Source: Paragordius varius
Lineage: Eukaryota; Nematomorpha
Reading direction: 5' to 3'
Length of the DNA: 64,000 nucleotides
NCBI GenBank assembly: GCA_964247055.1
Contig: OZ176053.1
Span: forward strand, 12,152,001-12,216,000
Position numbers and translations under genes: made by a program. The notes under the pieces were generated by a model. It saw only the letters and a program-made list of their open reading frames with translations, did no database searches and was not told where the DNA came from. Positions 40,001 to 59,045 of this stretch are shown here, piece by piece (position 1 is the stretch's first letter; each line of letters opens with the position of its first letter).

Positions 40001-43000
40001 ACGCAAAATAAATAATGGTTTTTAATAAATTATTAACAAAACTCTTCAAACATTAAAAAAATCACCCCTTTATGAAAGCTTTAAACAGCGCCATAAAATT
40101 AAATAACTCATGCTCATTAAAAAATTTCCGATATCCATATTTTCAAAAACAATCGTTAATTTACTCTAAAAATGAGGGTGATGCCATTATAAAAAAGCGT
40201 ACTGTACCCCTAAAATCAACTTTAAAATAAACTCTCTCTTTCCCAATTAATTTGGTTCAAATAAAACTTTTTTTTCCAAAAAAGTGCCAATACATATACT
40301 TTGTGTAATAAGTTGTGAGATTATGACTTCCTTTTTGTCCAATTCAATCAAATGATTATTGCAGTTGTTTATGCCAAAATTCGTAGTAGAATTTGTTCGA
40401 TTTCGATTAGCAACGTTGTTAAGTCCATAAGCGTACGCAATATCGTTAGCTGAATTAGTTTTATTGGTTACAATGTCAGGGTGATTACCTGTGGCCAAGT
40501 TTAAAAGTCGATTAGTTAATTGCGATGTTAAATTGCCTTGACTACCTAAAGCTAGATTGCCTTTATTATTATTATTACCGTTACAAAATGCAGTTGATTG
40601 ATTTTCTCTTTGAAGTAAACTCACATGTTCTTGAAAAAAATAAATGCACAAATGGTTTTTATAAATTTTGCAATTCATTAATATAATATCATTTACAAGT
40701 CAAAATCCCCCTTACAATTTTCACCCTTAAACAATTCAAATTCACCCTAAAAATAAATTATATGCTTTCGGGATAATATAACTCATCATTAATATGAAAT
40801 ATTAATTTACGACATAGTTTATTATTTTCAGTATTATATTAATTTTAAATGGAATTTCATACTTTAAAAATATTATAAAATAAAGGTAAAATTTATTTTG
40901 GAAAACACCTATTCAGGGTGAATTTGAATTGTTCAAGGGTGTATTTAAATGTAAATGGTATAATTTTATATATTGCCAGATAATGTGCATTTACTGTAGA
41001 AAGCAGTATGATAGACTTAAAGTTATTTTTTTTGGCTTTTTTTCTTAATTTTATGCAATAAAATTGCCTTTTAATGAACTGACAATATTTAATAAAAAAA
41101 GTAGCCATGGATTTTCTATTTTAAGAGATATAATTGAACTTTTTATAAACACAAAAATCTCTATATGTAAAATTCACTCAGTATAATAAAGCAAATACCT
41201 AAAAGTTGTATATTTTGTTGCTTTAATAAAGTATTTTCAGATTCTAGTTTTGTCCTGACTATGCGTTCAAGTTGTTCTCGTTTTTCATTGGTTTGAATGA
41301 GCATGTCATGCCCCTTTTGCGTATTTTCAAGGGCCATTTCAAGCTAACATTATTCATAAGATTAACAATTTTTTTGAAAAAAATAAAAAACAAATACAAA
41401 TCATTCATAGAGTAATTTGATTAGATATAAAGCACTATAAAAGTTACATAACCGTTTCGCGCCATTTTTTTAAATATTTTGGATAAATATCACGTGTTTT
41501 CCATTTTACAATTCATAGAGATTTTAATTTTCATTGTAATATTTTTAAACAAAAACTGAGATGAAAAAGTAAACTAACAACATTCGCATTGCAATCAATG
41601 ATTAATTGATTTATGCATTGTCGTTTTTGAGATAACTTTATAAGTCTGTTGTCAATAGCCTTCATGTTAAATTTAATCCTTTTCAAAAGTTGGTCGATCG
41701 GTCTTTGAGTGAGACACTTTGTTAGTCCGTTTCAAGCCTTCAAATTTTTAATGGTCCAACTTTCAAAATCTCAAATAGCTTCTTTTAATAATTCTGTGTT
41801 GAAACCGTTTTTTTCTGCCGATCGTTATAAGCGTTTCTCATCAATAATGTATTAATAATAGTTTTTGTGAGATTAATTTACCTTAATATCCATAATTTTC
41901 AAACTGTCGATAGAAAACGATTCTATTAAAACTTACTATCCAGAAACTTGTTGTATAAAATCGCTTCTAAAAATGAGCTCAAACAGAGATAAAATACAAC
42001 CCCCTTTCTTAAACCGCATTTGTTTGGACCAATTTCTATCCCGAAAAGAACTTTTTATAAAAACTTCTTATGTGCAAAAAATGTGAAATTATCAAGTGAT
42101 ATGGGTATTCAAGAAAATTTCATATTATATAAATTTGTTTAAATTTTTAATTCATATTAAGCCATAAAATAAAAACTCAGGTGTTTTGATTATAAGGAGA
42201 CCAAGGATAATCAATTATCCTATAGGTTAGAATTAAAGGCATAAATGAATCTATAGAAATATCGATCTAAACATGTAACAAAACATAAACTGAAACTTTA
42301 TATTCTATTGATTGAGCCTAAATTTTAATAAATGGTATTTTTAGTTTTGACAAGCTGCGTTTTATAACCAAAAATAATATATTTGAATTTTTAAAAATGT
42401 GACTTTTTACATCCCAAATTGTTGTCCATTAATAACTAAAAAGTTATGTGACTGTTATAAAAAAATTTGTTCAATACTTTTAGTAACGTTAAATTTTCAG
42501 ATTGGATCCAACTGTCTTAAAAATATCCAATTATTTTATAATTATCCAACATAGTACGGGTTCAAATTAATTTATATGAAATAAGTAAAAGGTAAAACCG
42601 ATTTATATGACCAAATAAAAAGTTGATGTAAAAATGTAGAATTTTAGTAAAAAAAAGATCCAAAACCGAACCTTTTGCATTTGCACGAGTTTTCGTTCAT
42701 TTTGTTCCAAACTTTTGCGCAAACTTTCATTCTCTTTGGCTAACATATCGACCATTCGAGCAGCTCTGAGCGCTATAGCAGCTTCAGTGTCCATAGAAAT
42801 TTGCGGAATGACCTTATTTGGTGATTGGTAATTTTCTTTGGAAATCACAAGGCTATTTGTGGGATATGCAGTAAAATTTGGTAAAGATTGTAATGATTTA
42901 AGGAGAAAATTTTCATTTAAACAAGCGCTAATATTCGTTTGAATTGCATTACTACTGTTAAAATGGCCAATATTTGTGGTCTGAATAACATTATTACAAT

Positions 43001-43233
43001 TGAACATATTTGAGGTATCTGGAGTTGTACAGCAAGCATAAAAAGCATTATTTGATGATGATGCTATCGTGTATAACAGTTCCTTGGAATCTATATTGAT
43101 GACCAAACAAATTATTATATGATAACAAAAAAATAAAAATTATCATAAATTTTAAAAGGTATGCTCATGTAATAAATACACTACTTTGAGAATATGGTGG
43201 AGGCTGTCGTTGATTAATGATATTTGCATTCAT
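37018..43233 (-). CDS. AMOT: Angiomotin-family coiled-coil protein
   Basis: Exons (minus): 43185-43233, 42672-43090, 41199-41343, 40300-40629, 39813-39958, 39391-39613, 38554-39232, 37599-38139 and 37018-37226, about 913 residues. Phases close except between 38554 (phase 2) and 38139 (phase 0), so a small exon or another splice site is missing there. The N-terminus carries QPPPYSQ, a PPxY motif of the kind that binds the WW domains of YAP/Yorkie in this family. The coiled coil RMVDMLAKENESLRKSL and HDMLIQTNEKREQLERIV with RTKLESENTLL matches the angiomotin block seen in vertebrates (…YENLxxSxxKREALExAMRNKLE…). A further coiled coil (LNEQTSQLEVLQKALLQAQT) and long Asn/Ser-rich tails follow. 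The C-terminus RIWKI could be a class II PDZ ligand. Family role: junction scaffold and Hippo-pathway regulator. Head-to-head with LETM1. Confidence 0.8.
40687..40960. mobile_element. TA-flanked MITE with doubled subterminal motif, copy 2
   Basis: Same family as 17109-17353: TATCATTTACAAGTCAAAAT at the left, GGGTGAATTTGAATTGTTCA and GTAAATGGTATA at the right. It lies in the intron before exon 4 of the angiomotin gene. The start of the open frame at 40893-41108 is a by-product. Confidence 0.75.
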
Positions 43234-43496
43234 TATGTATTATTAAATATATTTAAATACAAAAGTGTTAATAACTTTCCATATTTATCGTTGTTCGTTA
43301 TTCAAGAATGGTCCTCTTTGTAATAAAAGGCAGAATATAAAAATACGTTAAAAATGCATGGAATTTATGACGTCAAACCATATGGGTACCAACTGTTTGA
43401 CTGTTTTATAAAACTTTTACCAGTTTGTCCGAGAGTTGCAATGTTGTTTTTTCCGAAATTATTTTACACGCGATAAATTGACGATACAAACAACCA
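43234..43496. promoter_or_regulatory. Divergent promoter region between the angiomotin gene and LETM1
   Basis: 263 bases separate the two start codons. The sequence contains a TGACGTCA-like word (ATGACGTCAAA near 43369) that resembles a CRE half to full site; its use is conjecture. Confidence 0.55.
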
Positions 43497-49847
<6,351 letters not shown>

Positions 49848-50244
49848 ATTGATATTCCAATCAATTCTCTAAGTTACACTGCCAAAGTAACATTTACTAC
49901 GATAATCAATCAAAATCTTATTACTCAGAAAATAATTTTTTAAATTTAAAGAAAATCGATTGTAGGAGTGTGATGTTTGAATACATGTATAATAAATAAA
50001 TTAAAACTCAAATCCAATCACGCATTTGCGTGTGTGTGAATGTTTGCGTTGTTGAGTCTATAGAAAATAAATTAATAAATATATCATTGTTTTATTTATT
50101 TATTATTATCTATAATTTTTAAATAAATATTTTCATTATGAAATACAAAAAATATAAATCTCTCATGGTAAAATTACTAAATGCATTTCGCACAAAATAC
50201 ACATGAAAAAGATTGCATAATAACAACAATATTATTGTTATAGG
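49848..50244. terminator. Convergent 3' ends of LETM1 and flightless-I
   Basis: The 397-base gap holds poly(A) signals for both: AATAAATAAA at 49991 for LETM1 and, on the minus strand, AATAAATAAAA (plus strand about 50090-50100) for flightless-I. The signals lie about 140-150 bases past each stop codon. Confidence 0.65.
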
Positions 50245-53200
50245 CTAAACTTTGTTCAGTTCATTATTCTTTTGAGATCTCCAGGCATGGAAACACCTCT
50301 TAAACATTTGCGATTCGAGTCCCTTAACAACTATACAAATTTCTCTTTTCTTTGCAGTAGTACCAGATGATAATGATAATGAAGATGAGACGACCTGTTG
50401 TTGATTATTAGGCTTGGCGGCGCTGTTATAGAATTCTTGCAAAACTTGTAAACTTTTAAGCGTGTACCTCAGTTCAAGTTCACTACTTTGCCCACCAATC
50501 CATGTGAATAAGCGAGAGCCATCATCCAAAACCATAACGTCTTCGTCACACAAATCGGCTTGACAAAAATCCGGACTCCGTTCAACGATCCGGAAGTAGC
50601 CTTGATCATTGGAGCATCGAAACAAACGGAGGTGAGTAACGTATTCCCACTCCTTATCCACATTCAAAAAGGTGACACGATTTAAGGAGGATGGACACTC
50701 GGAAAATATTCCCTCTAACGGGAGTGTTAAAAATTCAGTCTCTGAATAAACGCCAATCTCATAGGCGGGACCAAAGGATTGAGCCATGGTTTGGCTAATC
50801 GTTTGATCTTCGCTTGAGCTAAAACACCCGTGCCATACATAAATTTTACGTTGGGTAGGATTCACAAACAGATAACAATAAGCAGACCCTATAATGTGAG
50901 ATTCCCATTCAATTTCAATGCACCGCGTGTAAAAAGCCGTATTATTATTCGTTCGCACTTGAAAAACTGACCAGTCAGAAGTGCTATTTGATGCTGGGCA
51001 TCGTGGCAATGAAAGAGAACGCCTAGATCCCCGATGTATGATAAAACAACGGTGAAACAGGCTTAAAAATTTTGGAGTTTCTTGTTGTTGAAGTTCTTTA
51101 CATATTTTAAGGGCCTCCTTCTTCTGCGCAAACAATTGTTCAAACGTTTTAGCCATCCCAAAGGTAAAAATTAACCAACCCAAATTACTTGCGTCTCGAC
51201 CTTGCCAAAAATAAACTATGGAGTAGGGCTCATTCACATTTTCTGTATCATTGGCCGGGCAATTTTTCACTTCCGCGCTCCTATTATCATTTGTATGATT
51301 GTTGGACGTTTGTACATGATCATCGTTATTACCTGCGTTTCGATAATTGCATATAAAAGCGTAACAAGATTCACTGAAAAAATGGCCAAACTCCTCTTCA
51401 GGCAATTTAACAAAGGATTTATTGTGTAGGACAAATGCTTGTAACGGTTTATCCGTACCATCCATTTCTGCATTCCATTCGTTCATGAGTTCAATCGCAG
51501 CTTCGTAGGGAATCGGATCTTGCTTCGGTCTAAATAAAGCTTCTATGTCTGGTTCTTGATTAAGCGTAGTATTGTTAGCTAATATGCTATTACACTCATC
51601 TTGATGATAATTTTTTCTTCCAGATTCAACTACACCGTTTTCTTTGTTCGGAGTTTGTTTACCAATGGTGGCGATACCAGCAGCATCAGGTAATACTGAT
51701 GTTTCGCGACTCTTACAAGATAGTATTTGGCTATGATCTACGCGTATAACATCATTCCAACCGCTAAAACTTGTTTTAAACATGAGATCCTCATGGCCTT
51801 CAAACAAATGACAAATGTCATGTATGTAGGATGGTCGCTTGCGATACTTGTATACCAATGATGTAGCGAGCTTATAAGCCGCTGTACGGAGTAAACGATT
51901 AGCTTGTAAACCTATCCAAACGTAGACATCGAATCCGTTTCGATCCAAAATGTAAACTTGATTACTCTTGAGGTAGGATTTGTTTAAACCGCCGGCCACC
52001 ATATATTTAGGGGTTTTAACTTGCGTTATTTCAAGGAAACCGATGCCCAAACTTACATGGTACAAGTGATTACCATGTTTAATATTGTTGTTTGTTGTCG
52101 GAACAATCTCATTCATTTCAGGTATGATGTGTGCAGCACTCTTTTCAAAATAACTTAAAAACCTCTTTGCATGTTCGCTGCCTTTGTCTTTTGCTTCATG
52201 GATGACTTGTAGGACGCAATTGTCTACAATCTTTTTGCGTTCAACATTTATCATCTTTTCAACCAAGAGACGTGATTTAAGGAAATGGACGGAAGATACC
52301 TTCTCCCCTTTCCAAAGGTATATTAGTTGAGGTTCTGCATCAAGAATTAAAATGCCGCTACTATGGATCATTGAATCGACCAATGGGACCGGTTCAGTAA
52401 GAAGTGTATTTCCAACAAAAGAGCATTCATATAATCTGGGAGCATGTTGTTTGGGTGGTATAGTAAAGAATCCGGATGCCGTTCTAGATCCCGCCACGTA
52501 TTTTAATCCTAAAACCATATATAAATATATAATCTTCTAATTTTAATAAAAATGTATGATTACACGGTTAATTTAACAAAAAAAATACATATTCTAAACT
52601 TCAATAAATCAGTTTAACGAAAAAAGATTCATTTAAACTAAATTTTTTAGTTTCTTAAATTTTACTAGCTAAAAATTAGTTACGCAGTCAAATTCCTACC
52701 TGACATGATACGTGGTTGATGTTTGTCGTTATGTATGTTATTGGTATCATCAAAGTGTTCAGAATTTCCGCAATCGCCATTTTGCGTGAAAAGTTGAATA
52801 AAAGCTTCGCTCTCCTCTCCCTGTTCTTCTCGTTGGGTCCGCGCCGCGTGTGGGGACCTCAAATAATTTCTCAAGTTTACAGAATGCATAGCGGCACAAG
52901 CTTGTTTATCAAGTGAAGCATGCTTCCCAATCCAATAGTAGATGTTCCATCTCAACAAACTATTGTAATTAGCATTGTTAGTGTCATGATGTCCGACTAA
53001 ACCATCAAATCTATCATCATTGTTGCCATCATAATACGTGGTGTGAAGGATGAGATAACAATCTGAATCATAGAATATGCCATATAGACTTGAATCAACT
53101 TGAACTGGAACAAAATTTTCGATTTCCCAACAGACGATACCAGGAACACTCCCGACTGAACTATCAAAATACAAACTGTAATCTAATTCTTCGGCACCAC

Positions 53201-54596
53201 TGTTTCCAACCCCCAAAACTGTTTCTGTATCATCGTAATCCCAAGAGGAACTTTTGCGTGCATTCTTGGAATTAATCGTAGATTTAGTTTCATTTTCTCC
53301 AATTTTGGTGATCGATTGCAAAGGTATCATCAAATCACGATCCTCATTAATGGCATAGGGTAGTTCATGAGTATGATGGGGTTGATCATCTGTCTTAGGT
53401 TTATGGTATTTTGGCAGCTTCGAAAGTTGATATTTAAGCGAGAATATTGGATCCTCGGTGGCCAAAGTTGGCATCAGAGATTTATTATCGTCTTTTGGCA
53501 GGAGAGTAGAAGAGTTGTTGTGACATTCCAAATGAGAATGGTCAATTTGAGATGATTGCGAGATGGTGTTGTTGTTAAAACGAATATCGTTTAAAACTGG
53601 ACAAGAATAAAGGTTTTCAGGAATTTGGCGCATGTCTGGGTTATCAGTTAGCGAGATGACTTTCAAACACACCATTTGGCTAAACAGCGCTGTGTGGTGA
53701 AAAGAATCGCCCGTCAACAAATTATCATCCAAGTACATGCGGGTGAGGCTCGTTATGTGAAACAAGGAACTGGTTAAATTCCGTATTTTGTTGGAACGCA
53801 AATTAAGGACCTTAAGGCGTTTCCAATTATCAATTTTAGTCGATATTAGGGTAATATGATTTTGAGCTAAATCAACTCGTTCAAGGTTTGTAATATCGAA
53901 AAATTGGTCAGGTATGAAAGTCAAAGCATTATTTGATAAATTTAATTCGGTTAAATTAGTTAAACGAATAAGGTCAGTAGGGAAATTCGTAGATGTTCGG
54001 CCCGTGTTGGACGCCTCTAATTTTCTGAGGCTGATGAGATGCGGTAAAAATTTAAATGAATCTTTTTGTAGTGGATTATTGGATAATATCAATGTTTTTA
54101 GGCATTTGCATTTTTTCAATGTAATGGGTATTAATTCCAAATTATTGTCAGATAAATTAAGATATGTTAATTCGCGAAGATGATTAAATATTGTGGGATT
54201 AATTTGGTTAATCGAGTTGTGAGATAGATTTAGAATTTGTAAAGTCGAATTAATAATATGTATGGGTATTTGTGTCAATTTGTTAAAACTTAAATCCAAA
54301 ACGCATAACTCTTCTGACTCGAATAATGAATTATCGATATCGTCTTTAATATTATTTTTCTTTAAATTTATATACCGTAGATTGGGATTTAGTTTTTGAG
54401 GAATAGATTCTAAATTATTATCCTGTAAGTAGAGTGAGTCAAGATTCTTTTGATTCGAGAAATCAGGAAAAGCCGATAATTTGATATTGTTCGCTTTCAG
54501 CCAGACAAGTCCATTAAGATTTTTTAAAACATAATTTAAAGAATTGCTATCATTATTGGATATGTCCAAACCCTTTAAGAATGGAAGTATATCCAT
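50245..54596 (-). CDS. FLII: Flightless-I actin-binding protein (LRR plus gelsolin repeats)
   Basis: Two exons on the minus strand, 52700-54596 and 50245-52508, joined phase 1 (about 1386 residues). Flightless-I is an actin-remodelling protein and nuclear-receptor coactivator scaffold. The N-terminus has leucine-rich repeats (LPFLKGLDISNND, LCVLDLSFNKLTQIP, LQILNLSHNSINQI, LTYLNLSDNNLELIP, LTELNLSNNALTFIP). A polar linker with WDYDDTETVLGVG follows, then gelsolin-like repeats with GRDASNLGWLIFTF, TPKFLSLFHRCFIIHRGSRR and HLRLFRCSNDQGYFRIVE; the chain ends FKRCFHAWRSQKNNEL. Order and end match human FLII; the chain is somewhat longer through the linker and Asn-rich insertions. Only one intron in more than 4 kb is unusual next to its intron-rich neighbours. 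Confidence 0.96.
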
Positions 54597-55038
54597 AAAA
54601 AGGGCCCTTAAAAATGGATAAAAAACATGTTGTAACGACTATAAAAATGTGAAAGACTGTTTTATTTAATAATATGTTTAAAATATGAAACAAAATAAAT
54701 ATACGATTGCGATCTTTTCACTTTTTTAGTGGCGATGACTATTGGGGGCTTTAAATTCGAGAGCTCAGTTTCTTTGAAAACTATTTTGGTAATTTTAATT
54801 ATCAAACATTTTTTCCTGTATATAAAACAGATATTTTCAGTTTTGTAATTTCTAGAGATCAATTCGGACACCTCCAAAAAACAAGTGCTAAACAGCTTAT
54901 TTAAAATCAATAAATATCAAGTTTTTACTATTAAAGTGCAATGGGAGCTTACTAAAGTTAATTGTTTACATTTTCTAACCATAATAATATAAAATTATTT
55001 GTCTATCGTATTAAAATGGCGGAAAATTTCGATTTTAA

Positions 55039-55619
55039 CACTTGGATACAAAACACTCATATTAGTCCTTCGATTCAAATTGGGGTAGTTGGATACCCCA
55101 GGCCTGTTTAAAGTCGAATACTTTAAAAAGTATGGAAGGAATAGGAAACCATGGCAAAATTTTGCACTTAAATAACATTAATAAACCGAAATATATAAAA
55201 ATATTTATTCGAAAATACTTGATATTACTTATTATAAGCTAAAACCAAGGGGTAAAATTTGGTCAACGTGACATGAGTCAAATTCTAAAATTAAGATGTA
55301 ATACAAAATAAACCGCTTTTTCTATTTCTATTGATGTTAGATGTTATTATATAAAAAATTAGCTTTAGTTTTACCCTTAAAATTAAATGAAGACGATATT
55401 TTGCAAAAATTTTGTAAAATAAAAATGGCGTCGAAGTAGTTTGAGATGGAACTTTTTTTTCAAAACAAAATTTTATCAAGATATTTTGGCACATTTATAT
55501 AATTTTCATTAAGTTAGAAGCATAAATTTAAATTGGGGCCGTTTCCTTCAGTAGTTTTTTTAATATATTAATTTAAATTTAGTCTGGGGTATTTAGATAC
55601 CCCAATTCGAATCGAAGTG
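55039..55619 (-). mobile_element. TTAA-type MITE, copy C
   Basis: Flanked by TTAA at 55035-55038 and 55620-55623. It is in inverse orientation to copies A and B: it begins CACTTGGATACAAAACACTC and ends CCCCAATTCGAATCGAAGTG. It aligns along its whole length with them. Confidence 0.85.
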
Positions 55620-57387
55620 TTAATAAGTTAGTAAATTATCAAAAAATATTGGATTATGAGCCTAAAAGCCTAAGGAAAACTTATTTTTAATAGGCCTTAT
55701 ACCCTAACTTTGTGGATATTCGAATTTCAACTGGTTCTAGGATATAAAACTACCCAACATTGACTATTAATAAAGAAAATAAAAGTTATATCTGAGATTG
55801 AAAATTATATATTTTTAAAATTGCAAAATAAGTAATAAAAATAACGAAATACAATAATGATAATTTTATATATATAACTAAAATTGTAGGAAGTACCAGA
55901 AAGCATATATTATGTAAAATAATTTTCTAACTTTCATGCTGTAAAGATCGCAGTGATCACAAGAACAATTCGTAATGTAATATATATTCTAATAGGATTG
56001 TATCAAGATTTTAACAAAATATTCCGAATTTGCCGTCGGCGCTAATAATTATTGATATTTGTGTAGAAAACTTAAACAACTGCAAAATTTTTAAGCTGTG
56101 ATCGTTATTCACACTCCCCTAATGTAGGTATATGCCTCAGAGCGTCTACCTTAAATATCTACGTAATTTTTAAATATATATTATGACTTCTAGAGTGCCC
56201 CGAGCAGTATCCAAAAAAAAATATTTTTCTCAATAAAGAAGTTGTTTGTTTTTAATTTTTAGTAAACATAATATGTGTTTTTCCTGTAAATTTTAAGAGA
56301 AATTATTTCTTTATCAAAATTCTTAAATGAAAATGTTAATCATTAAATTTTATCGAAATGTGTTTTTATAATCTCTTAAATTTTTCTGACGTATTTAGCA
56401 TGCTCCTTCAAAATACCATAAAATATGATCCTTGAAAATTTTTCTAACATTATTTTTTTTAATAGTATGCATATTTTTTCATGGTTTTATTACCACATTT
56501 TAGAAATTCTTAATGCAAATGAGTCTTTTAAAAAAACTAGCCCTGTGGAGGGGGAAGACATTAGGATCAAGCACCAAATTAAAATTTTATGAAAATATTG
56601 ATTGCCATTTAAACATAGCATTTGATATACGATATTTTTGAAGCATTTAGCGTTTTTTATAATTTATTTAACTTAATGTTGTATAAAGCAACTACTACAA
56701 AAATGTAAATATATTTTTTATAAGTTTTAAAACCAAAAGACCCATGATAATCCTGATATTTATGTTAGAATATATTAAGTAGGTATAGTTTATGCCACCT
56801 GATTTTGTCCGCCTGTGATATATATTTTTTAGTCAAATTTGTGTTATCTGCATCTTTATTTGGGGTTGATACATTGGTTATATTTAAATACCAATGAATA
56901 ATAATTGAATAATTGGATAGTTGTTTTGGAAAAATTTCGTGTTTTTAATTTTATTTTAATATTATAAATTCTATTTATAAAGATCCATTTTGATAGTATA
57001 TATTATAATTAGACCCGGCAACAATATTAACGTTTAATTTACTTAAATTTATGTTAAATATAATTGTCCAAAAAACTTTGCCTCTATTGACATATTTATT
57101 GTTTGAATCAAAAAAGATAATAGCATTTTCTATTTTATCATGCATGTCCTTAAATTAACCATTATATTATATGAAGTTAAATGTATATTACTCTCTTTAT
57201 ATAATCTATCCTTGATTTTGCCCATTTACAAAAATGGTTAAAGTAATCCAAGTATAAAGAAAGGCCATGACAGTATTTTTACAAACTGCTGTTCAATCAC
57301 ACCGTATTCTTGTTAACAAAACATTAAAAAAATTAGGATGCAGGAGTCTTTAAACGATGATTAGCTGTTAATGTTAATGGCCCTCAT

Positions 57388-57572
57388 CAGTATGTAAGTT
57401 TATATTGCTAGAAAATTATTAATTATTGCCAAATAGTAAATACAACAAAGGGCAGATTATTGGCTTACAGTTAATTTCACTTTTTACTATTATTAGCCAA
57501 TTATACTGCCTTTTGTTTTCTTTACTTTTTCGCAATAATTAATAACATGTATACTTATTAACTCCTTCAATT
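57388..57572. mobile_element. Tc1/mariner-type MITE, TACAGTATGAG ends, copy 2 (diverged)
   Basis: CAGTATGTAAGTTTATATTGC and TATTAATTATTGCCAAATAG, then TTTTTACTATTATTAGCCAA, match the copy at 11038-11223. The right arm is eroded. Confidence 0.65.
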
Positions 57573-57598
57573 GTCCAATATATTTTTTTAGGTGAACA

Positions 57599-57861
57599 CG
57601 CTGCATATTCTGCCATGTCATTTTCGGCCATTTTTAACAAACTCTATACCCATTCATATAACAGGCATTAAGAAATATTTTATTAGTTCTTAACATATAA
57701 CTGTAAAAAGAAAACACAATATACAATGATTTTTCTAGTTCGTTGCCGATTGAATAGATTTATTTAGATAATTTATTTAATATCAAATTTTTTAAGGGTG
57801 AGCATTGATTTGCATATTATGTTTTCCAAATTTTCGCCGACCGCATGTTGGATACCCCTTA
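57599..57861. mobile_element. hAT-like MITE family, copy 4
   Basis: TAGGTGAACAC at the left and CGACCGCATGTTGGATACCCCTTA at the right, with the family's interior words TACCCATTC and TATAACTGTAAAAAG between. Confidence 0.65.
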
Positions 57862-58480
57862 TTCAACCCGTAGGCTTCGGTACAAATAATTAATTTTTTA
57901 GGATTAAAGTATTTTAGGACACTTTAGTTCAATGCTTTTTAAAACATTATTTTATAAATATTTCAAATAAACTCCTTGAAATTTTATAATTTTAAAGTAT
58001 TGAATCAGATTTGAGGTTAAGGAAAAACCCATATGCTACCGTGTGGTTAAGGCCTATTATCAACAAAGTAAGTTTTGAAAAAAAAACAACCATCCTTTCC
58101 ATTTAGTTTTGTTTATAATCAATCGAGAACTATAATTTTCATCCATCCTCCCTTTCCAGGGAACTTTAAATCTAAAACTGGGTATATACCTAATAGAAAT
58201 AGTTTTCAAACAACAAGATTCAATTAAACTACGGTTACAAGCAAATGAAAAACAAAAATTTTGATGCTATCCAATATTACACATATGATCGCTTAAAATT
58301 TTGTATGGAAAAGCGAAACAATCTGTGCTTCATTATTCATTACTTACCTTTTTTATAAAATCTTAAATAAACTTCCCCAACATATAATATTTTAGAATTT
58401 TTTGATTAATTAATTAAATTTATTTCATTTTCTATGAATTACATATAAATGATAGATTAGTTGCACCATACGTTTTTTTT

Positions 58481-59045
58481 TCATTTCGACTGGCCATTTC
58501 GTTTCAATGGTGCTGCTGATAATACATCTTTCTTCAAATTAAACTTTTTCTTTCTATACTATAAAATAGATTTATATTATATGTGAAAAGTCTTACAGGA
58601 ATGGGTTGAGTATCGCAATCCTCACTACCTTCCGGACATGTATTGTAATAATTGCAATCTGGGTTATTTACGCTACCAGCACAACGATCTAATTTGAAAT
58701 TATACGGACAAAACGTTAAAAACATAAAGATAAATATTGGTTTCAAAAGATTGCTGTATTTTTTAAACACGATTTGTATTATATAACTGGTTGTTGTTTT
58801 AATTTGCAAAATATGAAATGGAGATAATTAGTAACACTCTCAATCGTATATATATAAAAGAAAAACCGTAATCAAATAATTAATATAGGTAGATTAAAAG
58901 TTTAAAAAAATATAGTTGTTTTTTGTAAAAAATACCATAATTTTTCTTGTAATTACCGCATCATAATACCTGAATAAAGGAAACTTCTGGAATAACCAGC
59001 AAAGCCCATCAAACATATCAAGAAAAGAATTATGTAATTAGCCAT
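58481..59045 (-). CDS. Small secreted four-cysteine protein, three exons
   Basis: Exons (minus): 58970-59045, 58597-58688 and 58481-58531, with phases 1 and 0, giving 72 residues. The N-terminus (MANYIILFLICLMGFAGYSR) is a good signal peptide. The mature part has four cysteines spaced C-x8-C-x5-C-x6-C, within DRCAGSVNNPDC and NTCPEGSEDC, followed by TQPIP and a basic tail with APLKRNGQSK. A Lys-Arg pair near the end could be a processing site. An AATAAA on the minus strand about 57 bases past the stop fits a short transcript. The family is not recognised; a peptide hormone, toxin-like or immune peptide are all possible. Intron 1 consists almost wholly of a MITE. Divergent from the SLC5 gene, about 770 bases apart. 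Confidence 0.72.
58689..58960. mobile_element. MITE with TATACGGACAAAA ends, copy 2, forming an intron
   Basis: The plus-strand words AATTATACGGACAAAACGTT and ATAAAGATAAATATT at the left, and AAGTTTAAAAAAATATAGTTG at the right, match the copy at 33800-34078. It spans nearly all of the first intron (58689-58969) of the small secreted gene; the acceptor AG lies about six bases past its outer end. The far terminus is eroded. Confidence 0.7.

Larger units (their letters stand above)
54597..58480. other. Intergenic region with several short transposons
   Basis: No gene is recognised. It holds the third TTAA-type element, one TACAGTATGAG MITE and one hAT-like MITE (separate entries). The remainder is AT-rich. 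Minus-strand open frames at 54662-54910 and 55291-55494 lack coding character. Confidence 0.55.

Noticed and set aside
51202-51473. Open frames within flightless-I
   Set aside because: They are shadows of a strongly recognised coding exon.
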